A stretch of DNA of 64,000 bases, taken from positions 323,501 to 387,500 of the forward strand of contig JAZDSV010000003.1 in assembly GCA_036784855.1 (NCBI GenBank), in the 5' to 3' direction. The position numbers were made by a program, and so were the translations under genes. The notes beneath the pieces are model-generated. The model was not told the origin of the DNA. It saw only the letters and a list, made by a program, of their open reading frames with translations, and ran no database searches. This document shows positions 46,661 through 57,251 of this stretch, in pieces. Origin of the DNA: Aphelidium insulamus. Its lineage: Eukaryota; Aphelidiomycota; Aphelidea; Aphelidiaceae. Each line of letters starts with the position of its first letter. Within the stretch, counting starts at the first letter, position 1.

Positions 46661-47974
46661 ATGACGGGCGAGTGCAAAATGTCTCTGAGCACGGCGCGCA
46701 TTGGCTGGCAAGTTCCCGCGTGTGCGTCACGCTGTATACGCGATTAACCTCCACCAGGATCGGCACCGGCGTCATGGGACGCGAAATGTGCAAGAATCTG
46801 CTCACCAGTACGCGCGCCGTCAGCGACTCCACACCGCTACCATCCGGTACGTGTAAGGGTATGCGAGTAAAGTCCTTTCCTTATCGCATCTAGTGTCGGA
46901 CATGGTGTCTCGGTGCTCAGTGTACACGCGTACCGCCAGCAAGGCTCAGGAACTAGTGGATATGGGAGTGTACTTGGCGAAGTCTCCGCGGGTGTATTAC
47001 GGTGTTATTACTTCCCACCCTCATAACTTCGTCACTAATCATCACTTTAGGAGTTGGCTGAGCGCTGCGATATAGTCTTTTCCATCGTAGGCTATCCGGA
47101 GGATGTACGCGAGGTTATTTTGGGACCTTCAGGCGCACTTGCCGGATTGCGGTCTGGCTCTATCCTTGTGGATATGACCACAAGCAAGCCTTCTCTCGCT
47201 CAGGTAAGTTTTATGTTCATGTATACATTATTGGCGTACTTACACCTCTTGCCCAGGAAATAGCTGCCGAAGCAGCCAAGAAAGGTGTATTTTCCCTAGA
47301 CGCCCCCGTCAGCGGCGGTGATATTGGTGCCCGTAATGCCACGCTCAGTGTTATGATCGGCGGCGACCAGGCGGCCGTGACTACACTCCAGCCATTCCTG
47401 GAGCGTATGGCCAAGACGATTACATATCTGGGCGGCGTAAGTTTGTCCACTATAACGATAATATAAGGGCTCAATGATTGCTGCAGCCTGGAATGGGCCA
47501 GCACACCAAGATGACTAATCAGATTCTAATCTGCTCCGGCATGATCGGACTGGTAGAGGGACTGAGCTATGCGCACAAGGCCGGTCTGGACCTGACTACA
47601 GTGATATCGGCGGTGGAGAAGGGAGCGGCGGGCAGCTGGAGCTTGTCGAACTTGGGCCCTCGCATAGTCAAGCGTAACTTTGACCCGGGATTTTTTGTCG
47701 ACCACTTTGTCAAGGACCTCGGCATAGCGCTGGAAGAGGCCGCCCGTATGAAACTGTCCCTGCCTGGTATGCGTATTCAAAGATTGATGCAGTTTGTGTG
47801 ACTAATTAATAGGTCTGGCAATGGCGCATCAGTTTTACGTGGCACTGCAGGCTCAAGGTCACGGACAGATGGGTAACTATATTGCACATATTTTACTTGC
47901 ACATTCCAGCACTCATGTATATTGCAGGGACCCACAGTCTGGCGCTGGCATTTGAAAAGATGAACGGGGCTTGA
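46661..47974 (+). CDS. 3-hydroxyisobutyrate dehydrogenase-like oxidoreductase
   Basis: NAD(P)-dependent beta-hydroxyacid dehydrogenase (3HIBDH/GLYR1-type), acting on a small hydroxyacid such as 3-hydroxyisobutyrate or tartronate semialdehyde. Eight exons (46661-46707, 46758-46846, 46894-46991, 47051-47203, 47257-47436, 47487-47766, 47813-47872, 47928-47974) give 317 residues. Motifs: Rossmann [38 protein letters not shown], the substrate block [19 protein letters not shown], and [20 protein letters not shown] with the catalytic Lys (H-T-K-M-T-N-Q). No clear mitochondrial presequence. Intron 46708-46757 begins GCAAGT (GC-AG) and falls inside the Rossmann motif, so the splice is certain. Confidence 0.92.
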
Positions 47975-48033
47975 TTGCGCTCGCTAATTGGCAGATCGCC
48001 CGCCACGATCAACGATCAACAAGATCGCGCGGC

Positions 48034-48040
48034 TATAAAA
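48034..48040 (+). promoter_or_regulatory. TATA box upstream of the S1-type protease
   Basis: TATAAAA in the context GGCTATAAAAGCGCG, 82 bases before the protease ATG, preceded by two CGATCAAC copies. One of the clearest core-promoter matches in the window. Confidence 0.55.
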
Positions 48041-48115
48041 GCGCGTTATTCGCTGTGGCTGTAGTCATTTCACTTTCACTTTCTGCTCAACAGCACATTT
48101 CCACCTCATTGCAGA

Positions 48116-49692
48116 ATGTATCATCGTCGTGTGGCAGTAGTGGTGGTAGCACTTGTAAGCATCGGCGACGCGCAGGTTGTGTTCAATCCGCGCAGCACTG
48201 TGCTGCATGACATATTTAAAAACAGTGTCGGTGATGTGCTGGGCGACATCCCCACTGTGTCCTTGACGGCGCCTAGCAATGCCGAATTGATGGCGGCTGA
48301 CCAGCAAATGGTAGCGGATGGCCGCAGTCACGGCGAGTTCCGTTTCGGCAAAGCCTTCGACACGGCGTACTCGCTGCGAGATGGTCGCTGGTAAGTAGAC
48401 AGTGTATTAACATAAGCGTGCGTCTAACAGGATACCACGCAGGACGTCTGCGGGTGATGTTAATGCATGGCATCTGCGCGTGCGTTCGCCCAACGCGTTA
48501 TCGCTCAATTTGGTGTTTAGCAAGTTCAAGCTGCCAGAAGAGAGCGAGTTCTACCTCAAATCTACGGTGTCGGGCGAGAGTCGCGGTCCGTACACCCATC
48601 TGAACAATAAGGAGCACGGTGTGTTCGCCACGTTCCCCATTAGCGGCGATGAGCTGCAGTTGGAGATGTACACGCGCGGCCCACTGAACCAGACCATCCC
48701 ATTCAACATCAGCAGCGTGGTGCATGGTTATCGCCGCATCCAGCCGGAATCCATCACGGACGGCAACAGCGGCCACTGCAATATCAATGTGGCCTGCGAC
48801 ACGACGTACAAGTGGCAGAACCCATCACGCGCCGTGGTCATGCTGCTCACCGCGGACAATCAGGGTTTCTGCAGCGGCGCCATGGTGAACAATGCGCGCC
48901 AAGATGGACGACAGTTGCTGCTCACTGCGCACCACTGTATCGCCTACTCGGACACCCGCACTCAGCTAGCCCTGTTCAACTTCCAGTCAGATCGGTGCGT
49001 CGGCAAGGGCAACATACTCAAGTCCATGACGGCACACGGGCTGAAGCGAGTTGGTACGTGTTCTTTCGTTAAATAGTGCCCATTCCGCGCCATTTACTAA
49101 CTTACTACCTGCAGCACAGTGGAGCACATCTGACTTTGCACTGTTGGAGGTGGAGGAGGAGATCCCGAACAATTACGGCGTGTTTATGGCTGGGTGGTCG
49201 GCATTTGATCGACCGCCGTACAAACCAGTCGGTATCCACCATCCATCGGGAGACATCAAAAAGATCTCGTACTTTAACGGCACATGCACCGGAACATGCT
49301 GGGGACAATGCAGCGCCAACGGAGTGGAGGGTGAGAATCATTGGCGTGTCGAGCGCTGGCATGAAGGTACATTTGGCTATTGATGCACATCATCATTACT
49401 AATTGCTACAGGCACCACGGAACCTGGCTCCTCGGGATCACCACTGTTTGACGGCATGACCACGCGCATTGTAGGACAGTTGCACGGTGGACTAGCGTCA
49501 TGCTATCGCACTGACGGCTACGACGTGTACGGTAAACTGAGTTGGTCGTATGACAAGAGTCCTGGGGGAGTGTTGCAACAGCTTTCGCTTGCACTGGATC
49601 CGTATCAAAGCGGCGCCCAGTATGTGGATGGCGTCAGCTTGCATGAGGCGCGCCGACTTGCTACCCTGCCCCGAATGACCCTACAGAACTGA
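48116..49692 (+). CDS. Secreted trypsin-like serine protease, lysyl-endopeptidase type
   Basis: Four exons (48116-48390, 48431-49053, 49115-49366, 49412-49692) give 476 residues. A signal peptide (MYHRRVAVVVVALVSIGDAQ) and a ~215-residue pro-region precede an S1-fold catalytic domain. The triad is inferred as His260 (LLTAHHC), Asp306 (TSDFALLEV) and Ser391 (GSSGSPLFDG). The spacing and surrounding blocks (FCSGAMVNN, VGIHHPSGDIKKIS, GSSGSPLFD) resemble the bacterial lysyl endopeptidases of Lysobacter and myxobacteria more than animal trypsins. Probably a digestive exoenzyme. Introns of 40-61 nt show it is fully eukaryotic in structure even if anciently acquired. Confidence 0.85.
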
Positions 49693-49901
49693 AAAGACCT
49701 TGAATGAATAAATACATGTTCCTTGAATTCTTAAATATATTTCTACCCCACTTGTACTTATACGTCAATCATGCAACGACGCTGATTGGCTGAATCGATT
49801 TCACAATTTGCCACAATTTTTTGGAAAGCCGAATTGAGACCGATTGTTCGCCACCGCCACCGCCACGTCACCGCCTGCTGGCACGCACGATATCATTCCC
49901 C

Positions 49902-50309
49902 ATGTCGACCATGTCCATCAGTTCTGCCGCGGCGTCACTCAACGCCATGTTTGGCACACCAGCGATATCATTTGGTCCGAGTGGAGGCACGCTTCACGTT
50001 ACCGGCACACCTATCCAGCGGAGGCCGTCCATGAGCGCGCGGGACTACCTGAACCCCGAGACGGCGCTGTGTGCCGCCAGCCGGGAACAGTGCTTCGAGC
50101 CACCGCGAAGAATAGATACACCGGTCGCGATGGAGGAACTTGGCTCGACTACAACTACTGGACTGCCGAGGATTGTTGTCACGCCTCCAGAGGGCGAGGT
50201 GACTCCCCACCAGCGAGCCCTAGACCAATATCAGTCCATGCTGGCGGTGCTGAAACGCGCCTCACTCGCGCATTCTACGCCCGTTGCCAACGGAAACGGA
50301 GTGCTATAA
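49902..50309 (+). CDS. Hypothetical Ser/Thr/Pro-rich protein
   Basis: Open frame of 135 residues from the ATG at 49902 (MSTMSISSAAASLNAMFGTP). Met49821 in the same frame is an alternative start. It is low-complexity (Ser, Pro, Thr, Arg), with a Pro-rich phospho-site-like middle (LPRIVVTPPEGEVTPH) and a short C-terminal helix (ALDQYQSMLAVLKRA) that might bind a partner. No recognised domain. Promoter and terminator are not evident. Codon composition resembles neighbours, so it is probably real. Confidence 0.45.
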   Translation: MSTMSISSAAASLNAMFGTPAISFGPSGGTLHVTGTPIQRRPSMSARDYLNPETALCAASREQCFEPPRRIDTPVAMEELGSTTTTGLPRIVVTPPEGEVTPHQRALDQYQSMLAVLKRASLAHSTPVANGNGVL

Positions 50310-50469
50310 TTAGTTTTTCAATTCATAAAGAAGTTGTTATTGTTGTTCGTTGTTCGTTGACTGTGAACAGAGCTGTTATATACAACCACCGCTATAACCC
50401 CGCGCACCACACAATGAGAGTTGGTGTATAGATTATATGTACGTGTACGTGGACTTACCACCTGTGCAG

Positions 50470-52310
50470 ACACACTCGGCGTCCAAGTCTGCGCGACCGC
50501 AATCAACGCGTCCCAATGTGCGCACACACCGGCTTGCCACAACATATGTATATGTGTATCTGCTTACACTGCACATAGACCGTCACCTCCTCCAACGCCG
50601 CCGCAGCCACCGCTGCCAAGAATACCAAACAGAAACACTCGGCCGACAGTCACCTGATTAAAGTCATCAGCAAGGACTGTGTGCGCACACTGCGTCCACA
50701 CGGCACTGCCAGTCTGTCCACGCAGCCATACGTGCTGCCTGAAGGTGACCTGAGCCGTATTCGGGTACGTTGCAACTAATAGTATGTTGCTGTCGTTCCA
50801 ACAGCGCGTGTAGAAGGAGCTATCTGGCGGGGCGGGACGAAAAAACAATGGCGGCAACGAGAAGGAGCGCCTGGAAGATGAGGCGCGCGCCCGTCGTGTA
50901 AGTGCAATACCTGCCTATGTGTAGATACACGTTACAGTCCAACTGAATGCCATGACAGGCCCGCATCCAAGAGTATGACCGCGCGTTGGAGTTGGCACGG
51001 CAGGCGCAGCAGAAACACAGTGACGCCGAGGAAGGGCTAGCCACGCGTGAACAAGAATCCGCCACCATGCTACAGAAGGCACAGCGCCAGATGGAAGAGC
51101 AGGAGGACGAGATCCGGCGTATGAACGAGCTGATTCTGCACACCAAGTGCATGATGATCCGCGAGGCGCAGATGGCCGAGCGCAAGTTGATACAGTCCGC
51201 GGAGAAGGAAGAGGAGCGCCGTCTGGACGCCATGATGGAGTATGACCGTGTGCATGACATTCAGCGCGTGCTGGAGCGCGAGAAGAAGCGCAAGGAGGAG
51301 ATGAAGCAGGGTGCACTGGTTGTTCGCCACCAAATAGCCGAGCACGAGGAGGCAAAGATTTTAGCCGCCGAGCGACTGGAGCGCGAAGCCCACGACAACA
51401 AGCAGCAGTGGCAGCTAGAGCAGCAACGTGAGGATGAACGCCGCGCCGCCGAGAAGCTGGTCCAGCGTGAACACTTGGAAAAAGTTCGCCTGGCCAAGGA
51501 GGCTAATGTCGCGCGTCGTGCCATTCAGCGCGCCAAAGAGCGCGAAGAGGACGTGCACATCATGGAGTACTTGGTGGAGCGTGCCAAGATCGCCGAGGAG
51601 CGTGAGACAGAGGAGCGCCAAAAGAAAGTCGAGCGAGACCGAGAGCTGGCACGTGTCCAGGCCCTGCAGCAGATGGTATGTCTGTCTTCTGTCTGTCACA
51701 CTGTCACACTGTCTGACACTCTCGCACGCAGCTCCAAGATAGCCGTGCGGAACAGGATGCCATCCGTGCCAAGCGCGCCATGGAAGAATATGAGCGCGAG
51801 TGGCGCCGCAAGGAGAAGGAGGCACTCATCCGCAAGAAGAGCCAGGAGGCAGAGTTGCTGGAGGCGCGACACCGCCAGCAGCTGGACCGCGAGCATGTGA
51901 TCGCCGTGGAGGCGCTGAAGGCTCGCAACGAGTTCTTTGACATGCTCAAGAGTCAGCAGGAGGCCGAGGAGAAACTGCAGCGCGAGAAGGCGGACAAGGG
52001 CGCCAAGATGCACAAATTTACTGCGGAAGTGCAGAAGCAGGTGGCGGAGCGCGAGCAGAACAGACGAAACAGCCGCGAGCAGTTTGCATTGGAGGGCAAG
52101 CGCATGCATGCCGAACGCTTGGCCGCCGAAGAGCGCATCCAGCTCATCAAGCAGCGAAAACTGGCCGAGCTGGCCCAGCTGGGCATTCCCGACAAGCACT
52201 GCAAGCAGATTGCGCGGCAGATGCAGCGTCTGGCGGTCCAAAAGATATCGGATCATCCCGCCTCCCGCTCCAAGGCTCAGTCGACCCCGGCCAGCAAGGC
52301 TTCGGCTTAA
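50470..52310 (+). CDS. CFAP45: CFAP45 (CCDC19), ciliary doublet microtubule inner protein
   Basis: Filamentous inner protein of axonemal doublet microtubules. Supported exons: 50470-50517 (probable), 50579-50764, 50814-50897, 50959-51675 and 51732-52310, all joining in phase 0, about 537 residues. The true first exon with the ATG lies just upstream and could not be fixed. The N-terminus is Ser/Lys/Arg-rich; LIKVISKDCVRTLRP matches the conserved CFAP45 block. Almost all the rest is a Glu/Lys/Arg coiled coil, with MIREAQMAERKLIQ, EKEEERRLDAMMEYDR, RAEQDAIRAKRAMEEYEREW and the terminal LAELAQLGIPDKHCKQIARQ aligning in order with the human protein. It is direct evidence that the organism builds a motile flagellum. 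Confidence 0.93.
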
Positions 52311-52451
52311 TGTCCCCGCATATAATGTGCTACTGAGTGGTCATACATCGCAAATATAGCCCGTAAGCAATATAGCTTGAGATCGCCAAAGAGCGCTTTA
52401 TTCTGCACCTTTAAATGGCGCGCTGTAGCCCCAGTTCCAAATCCCCGCCGC

Positions 52452-53622
52452 TCAAGCCTTCTTGGCCTTCTTGGCGATTTCGGTGCCACCGGTGGCGCCC
52501 AGAACACGCTTAATGTCGCCGTAGATGGCAAACTGACCGGCAGTAAGCGTGCCCACCATCACGATACGCGCGCCCATGCCGAGGAACAGACCACGCACAC
52601 CCAACTGCTTAGCCATCTCCATCAGACGTGAGGTGATGCTCTTGTCGCTCTGTCCCTTCTGCTTGTTGATCTTGGACAGCAGAGTGTCGGCGGGTTGGGA
52701 GATGATGGCGGCGCAGATGCCGGCAATCAGTCCAGAGCCCAAGTTGATTGTGGTCACGGTCGAGGTGGCCATCTTCTCCTTGGGCGTGGAGATGGATGCG
52801 TAAATGGTCTCGGCCACCGCCTCATACACCACAAACTTGGCCATGGTGTACGGGACCTGCTTGAACAGAATCGGGCCAAAGCCAGAGTAGAATCCACGCG
52901 CGACACCCTCCTCCTTCAGGATGCGCACAAAACCCGAGAGCAGACCGCTGGCGAACGTTGGCTGCGACACCAGACGGATGCGCGTGGCTTCCAGCGGGCA
53001 CAGAGCAATGTCGGCAAAGAACTCGGCAGTCGCGGACGAAGCAAGGTAAATTGGCAGGCGGTACTCGGAAGCAGTTTCAGCGCCCAGCTGAGTGATGAAC
53101 GCCTTCTTGAAAAACTCGTACCCTGTAAGAGTATAAGATCTGGCATACCATATAGTAGTTACTTGCCTCCAAACTTGAGCGCGCCTTGCAGAAAGTAACC
53201 AGCAAAGGTGGGGCCAAAGCCGGTAAGCAGCGCGCCGGCACCCTCCTCCTTGACAACTGTTCGGAAGCCAGACACCATACCGCGGTTGTACTTTTCCGGG
53301 TCCAGCTGCATCCGGGTCTTGACCTACACGGCAAAGTGTAACATAGTCAGTACATGGCGCACGCGTGTGCAATGCTAGCTGTACATACCACATCAACAGG
53401 TGTGAGCGCGCCGTGGGTGACCGCGCAGCACACCGCTCCAGCAAACGCGAACCGGCCATACAGACCCAGACCAGTCGGGGCCGGACCAGAGCCGGGTGCC
53501 TCGGCAGGCGCTGCGATCAACGGGAAGCGAGGTACCGGGAACGCCGCGGTGGGCAGCGCGACGTTGTTGTTGCTGCTTGTGTTGGCGGCGGCGGCGGCGG
53601 CGAGCGACGGCAGCTGGAACAT
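52452..53622 (-). CDS. Mitochondrial phosphate carrier (SLC25A3/PIC type)
   Basis: Imports phosphate into the mitochondrial matrix with protons for ATP synthesis. Three exons (53389-53622, 53167-53323, 52452-53122) give 353 residues. After an Ala/Pro-rich N-terminus (about 1-45) come the three carrier repeats, with signatures [21 protein letters not shown] and [11 protein letters not shown]. The phosphate-carrier blocks [21 protein letters not shown] and [16 protein letters not shown] are intact. The start is Met53622, the first ATG of the frame. Intron 53123-53166 has a GCAAGT (GC-AG) 5' splice site inside the invariant FGGYEFFK, so the call is secure. Convergent with CFAP45, with only 141 bases between stops. 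Confidence 0.97.
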
Positions 53623-54266
53623 TTTGGTGCGGTGCTCCAAACCTTAACCCAGATTGTCTTTAGTTTGTCTCCTGGTTGGCACGCGGCGTCTGTTCTTCTT
53701 ACTGATTGATTTGATTGATTTATTCATTAAACGTATCTAACCGGTCGGTCATGACGTTGCACCGTTGGTTGCCCGAGTGCGTGTTGACATATACAAAATA
53801 TACTTCAGTTCACAGTGATGGACTCCATGCGGAGTAAAGCGGTGTGGTCAGCCATCGCACTGCGTGAAAAAGTTCTTCTTACTGAATGTTTTTTTTTTTG
53901 AGTGGTTTTCGTACATCATACTGATAATGCCATTATACGCTTGCATAGAACAATATGTTATGGTAATCGCGCGGTACAATTTATCTAACTAGGTGCTCCA
54001 ACACTAGTAGCGGTGTCCAACAGCTGTACCTAATCCTATCTTGCCCTGAACAACAACGAAATTGCAATTAGTGCCTAGGCGGCAACAATTTTGTGCACAA
54101 ATGACGAATGTTGCCGCTGTTGGTGCAAATGACAAATGTTGCCGACTTGAGACCTGAAATGCAATCTGGCGTGCAGCCAATCGGGCATCTGATTATAATC
54201 GGACATAAATTGAACAGTTCCGCGCGGGTGGTGCGGCACATTCTACCAACAGCAACGACAGCAACC
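53623..54266. other. Noncoding divergent spacer
   Basis: 644 bases between the phosphate-carrier start and the subtilase start. It includes a GATT-rich patch (53701-53725) and a T12 run near 53890. No gene, RNA or repeat family is evident. Promoters for both flanking genes should be here. Confidence 0.35.
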
Positions 54267-56285
54267 ATGTGCCGTACTGTGCTTCTGCTAGCGGCGTTGT
54301 TCGCAATGGGCGCGTCTGCCCAGACGTCGTCAGCGCCATCCACCAATTTACAGTCAAACACCACCCTGTATTTGGTACCAGCAGCCGATGATATCGCTGC
54401 AATGACGGCAGCCGCGACCAAAGTAAAGGCCAAAATTGCGCTGGACGTCATCTTCAAACCGAGTGTTTCGCGCCTTCGCGCCCTCATTAACGACATTGAC
54501 GACAGTGAATTTGTGGCATTTGCCTACGCAATGCAGGAGACATACAAGCCAACCTTCACAGCGGTGAACAAGGGCAAAACCCACGATACAGTCTCCGTGA
54601 AGGGGTCACTGCAGGATATGTCAACCAAGTACCGGTATGCAGTTGCCACCTCGCGTCGTCTGGTTGCCACTAACAAGGATGGTCGACGCAAACTGGGTGC
54701 ATTTGGTGTGGCTGTCGGCGCGTTTGAAGCCGCATTCGTGTTGGCCGCTCCGGAAGTTGCTGCACTGGGTGCTTTTGTCTTTGTGGTGTACGAGCTCAAA
54801 AAGTCGTATGATCAATATGGCACACCGCAAGGTGATTTCACAAAGAGCGGTTCCGCCATGAAGGGGTGGATCAACTCGTATATGGACACGGTGGACTATC
54901 CCAAGGACTCGTATCCGACATTTACTTTCCGGGAAAAGGACACCACTGACGTGCCGAAACAGCTGCTCATCCGTCTGCCGAGCAGCATCTCACAGGCGGA
55001 ATTCAAAGACTACCTCTCATGTTTCCGCACACAGGCCCTGGTGCATGCAGCCGAAGGCAACCGATACGACTTTGAGTACAACTACAACCACAAGCGACTG
55101 ACAACTCTCTACGGCTTGACAGGCCTGATCAACAAGAGACTGATGCAATCTGTCCGCGCATACTGTGGAAAAGTGGCACGGCATCCCAATGTTCGGGTGT
55201 ACGATTTCACCGACATCAAGAAGAATATTCATGCAGTCGACCAGCAGGAAAATCCGTCGCTCCGTTTCGGCAAGAGCAACTGGGGCCCAGCGTTTGTGTC
55301 CAACGTCTTGTTCAGGCAAGGACACTTGCCGTATCAAAGCAACAAATTTCCACTCTTGTATGACCCCCATCATGCTGGACAGGATGTCATTGTGTACACC
55401 GATGATGCCGGGTTCGTGGTGGACCACCCCGAGTACAAGGGTCGCGTTACCGTAATCGACCACAAGCGAGAACGCTGCAACAGAACACCGAACGACATGG
55501 TTCACGGCACTGCCACCCTGTCAAACGCAATTGGCAAGACCACTGGACTGGCATTTGGAGCCACTGCTCGCGTGTGCTGTTCGCGAGATCCTGCGGAATC
55601 GATTGATTGCATCAACGCCATGGCGATGGACATGCTGAACTTTCCGGGTAAGAAAATCGTATTCTACGCATCGTACGATATCACGGGATGGAAACCGGAG
55701 GCCCTCACGGTATTTCAGGACACTTACGCCAATCTGGGTTATGGCGGAGCGAATGCACTTTTGGCCTCGGGAAAAAATATTCGCAATAGCGACAACTGCA
55801 AGCTTATTCCGCAGGTGTTTCCCGGCTTCATGGTGACGGGCGCGATCAACATTGACGGCAACATTGCTGATTATACATCGCGCGGTCGGTGCACGGATTT
55901 CTGGTCGCCCGGTGTTACAATTGCAGCTGCCTCGGTACGCACCCGCGGTCTGTATGGCCAGATTCATGAGTTCATGGATGGAAATTCCATGGGGACCGCG
56001 CTCGCCGCTGGAGCGATGGCAAACTATCTGTCCAGCGTCCCCAAGAACAAGTATGTGTCCCCCCACTTTGTCAAGGTGCGGATGATGGCGACGGCCCAGA
56101 GAACAATCGTTGATAAGGGCGGCGAGGGCATCAAAAAGCCGGTGGTGCAGGCCATGTACTACCATGAGCGCGACATACTCGACAGCAGCGGCGAAACACA
56201 GATGCACGATCAAGTGACCCGGGAGGAGTTGTTGCGCGTGGTAAACAAGTATCGCGTCAAATATGGACTGTCTCAGCTGGCCTGA
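54267..56285 (+). CDS. Secreted subtilisin-like (S8) serine protease, intronless
   Basis: Single-exon protein of 672 residues starting MCRTVLLLAALFAMGASAQ, a clear signal peptide; the frame is open upstream but this methionine fits secretion. A ~280-residue pro-region (inhibitor-like, containing a hydrophobic Ala-rich stretch at about 150-175) precedes the catalytic domain. The triad is inferred as Asp380 (YTDDAGFV), His413 (MVHGTATLSNAIG) and Ser574 (DGNSMGTALAAGAMANYL). The Ser motif reads GNSMGT instead of the common GTSMA(T/S). Probably a nutrient-acquisition or wall/host-degrading enzyme. Lack of introns in an intron-rich region could mean retrocopy, recent transfer or simple loss. Confidence 0.88.
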   Translation: MCRTVLLLAALFAMGASAQTSSAPSTNLQSNTTLYLVPAADDIAAMTAAATKVKAKIALDVIFKPSVSRLRALINDIDDSEFVAFAYAMQETYKPTFTAVNKGKTHDTVSVKGSLQDMSTKYRYAVATSRRLVATNKDGRRKLGAFGVAVGAFEAAFVLAAPEVAALGAFVFVVYELKKSYDQYGTPQGDFTKSGSAMKGWINSYMDTVDYPKDSYPTFTFREKDTTDVPKQLLIRLPSSISQAEFKDYLSCFRTQALVHAAEGNRYDFEYNYNHKRLTTLYGLTGLINKRLMQSVRAYCGKVARHPNVRVYDFTDIKKNIHAVDQQENPSLRFGKSNWGPAFVSNVLFRQGHLPYQSNKFPLLYDPHHAGQDVIVYTDDAGFVVDHPEYKGRVTVIDHKRERCNRTPNDMVHGTATLSNAIGKTTGLAFGATARVCCSRDPAESIDCINAMAMDMLNFPGKKIVFYASYDITGWKPEALTVFQDTYANLGYGGANALLASGKNIRNSDNCKLIPQVFPGFMVTGAINIDGNIADYTSRGRCTDFWSPGVTIAAASVRTRGLYGQIHEFMDGNSMGTALAAGAMANYLSSVPKNKYVSPHFVKVRMMATAQRTIVDKGGEGIKKPVVQAMYYHERDILDSSGETQMHDQVTREELLRVVNKYRVKYGLSQLA

Positions 56286-56410
56286 GCGAAACCGACCTGT
56301 GGCAGCCTGATCCCTCCATTTCCTGATAACATGAAAGATTTTAACTAAACATGAAAAACAATATACTTTTAGCTTCCCTCCCGCTGCTTGCAATCAATCT
56401 GTAACTAAAT

Positions 56411-57046
56411 CTATAATCGATCAACCTCGCGCTGAACTCGCTTAATCTTGTCCTTGAGTGCCTGCTCTCGAACATTGAGCCTCCTCATGAGTTCATCAAC
56501 ATCTTCACCGTTCGTAGTGTCTCGAGCATTTGCTGTGCAATCCAGGCTCGACGCTCGGTCTCGGGCACTGAGAATGTGTACGGCTGTTTTACCCGTCGAT
56601 GTCGTGGTGAAGCTCTTGTTCCCATTCGATGCACGGGACTGAGACAAAGACAGTGCCGATGGGGGCATATTTAACCCGGCATCCGTATGAGATCCTCGTC
56701 TCGATACGCTGTACGGCATCATACTGCTTGCACCACTTTCGGCCATGCTTGTTGCGGACATGGCGGAAGGCCGGCGTGCCAGTGACGAAGCAACCGATTC
56801 GCACCCTGCCCCTCGATCACCTCCACTGTATGTGGCGATAGATCGGCGACCTGACAGTGACGGGGAGTACATGGGATCTGGCCCAGAGGACGTCGGAGCA
56901 TCGACCGCCTCAAATGTCGGCGTGCCAGAAAACATGTGCGATCGGCGAGGTGCAGTCGGGGTGCATTGCCATGACTGATGTGTTAAATTATATGGATAGT
57001 GTGCACATAGGCTTGCCTGATCCGGCTTTCGTCGCGAAAAAATCAT
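56411..57046 (-). CDS. Hypothetical Ser-rich protein with C-terminal coiled coil
   Basis: Single-exon frame of 211 residues from the ATG at 57046, or 174 from Met56935 (MFSGTPTFEAVDAPTSSG), which I find the more natural start. It is low-complexity (Ser, Arg, Met, Thr) with several RRxS sites suitable for basophilic kinases, and ends in a short coiled coil (ELMRRLNVREQALKDKIKRV). No domain recognised. Convergent with the subtilase gene, stops 125 bases apart. Confidence 0.5.
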   Translation of the reverse strand: MIFSRRKPDQASLCAHYPYNLTHQSWQCTPTAPRRSHMFSGTPTFEAVDAPTSSGPDPMYSPSLSGRRSIATYSGGDRGAGCESVASSLARRPSAMSATSMAESGASSMMPYSVSRRGSHTDAGLNMPPSALSLSQSRASNGNKSFTTTSTGKTAVHILSARDRASSLDCTANARDTTNGEDVDELMRRLNVREQALKDKIKRVQREVDRL

Positions 57047-57251
57047 GGATGCACCTAATAATTAGGATTGAGAATTAAAGTCAACACAAAGTACCCTGCG
57101 CACCTTTTGACAATCGGCTGATAGATCGACCAGAGAACACGGATTCACGATCAGACATGGCTGATGATGAGGCCACACTGGGTGCTCTTCCGCCACTCTT
57201 CCAGAATGCCAGCTGGCGCCATGGCTATGTTATTAGCAAGGTACAATCAAA
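57047..57251. other. Spacer with a possible 33-residue plus-strand ORF
   Basis: Noncoding spacer downstream of the ankyrin gene and upstream of the Ser-rich gene. An ATG at 57157 opens 33 plus-strand codons (MADDEATLGALPPLFQNASW and onward) overlapping the ankyrin stop. It may be the first exon of something or chance. Confidence 0.2.
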
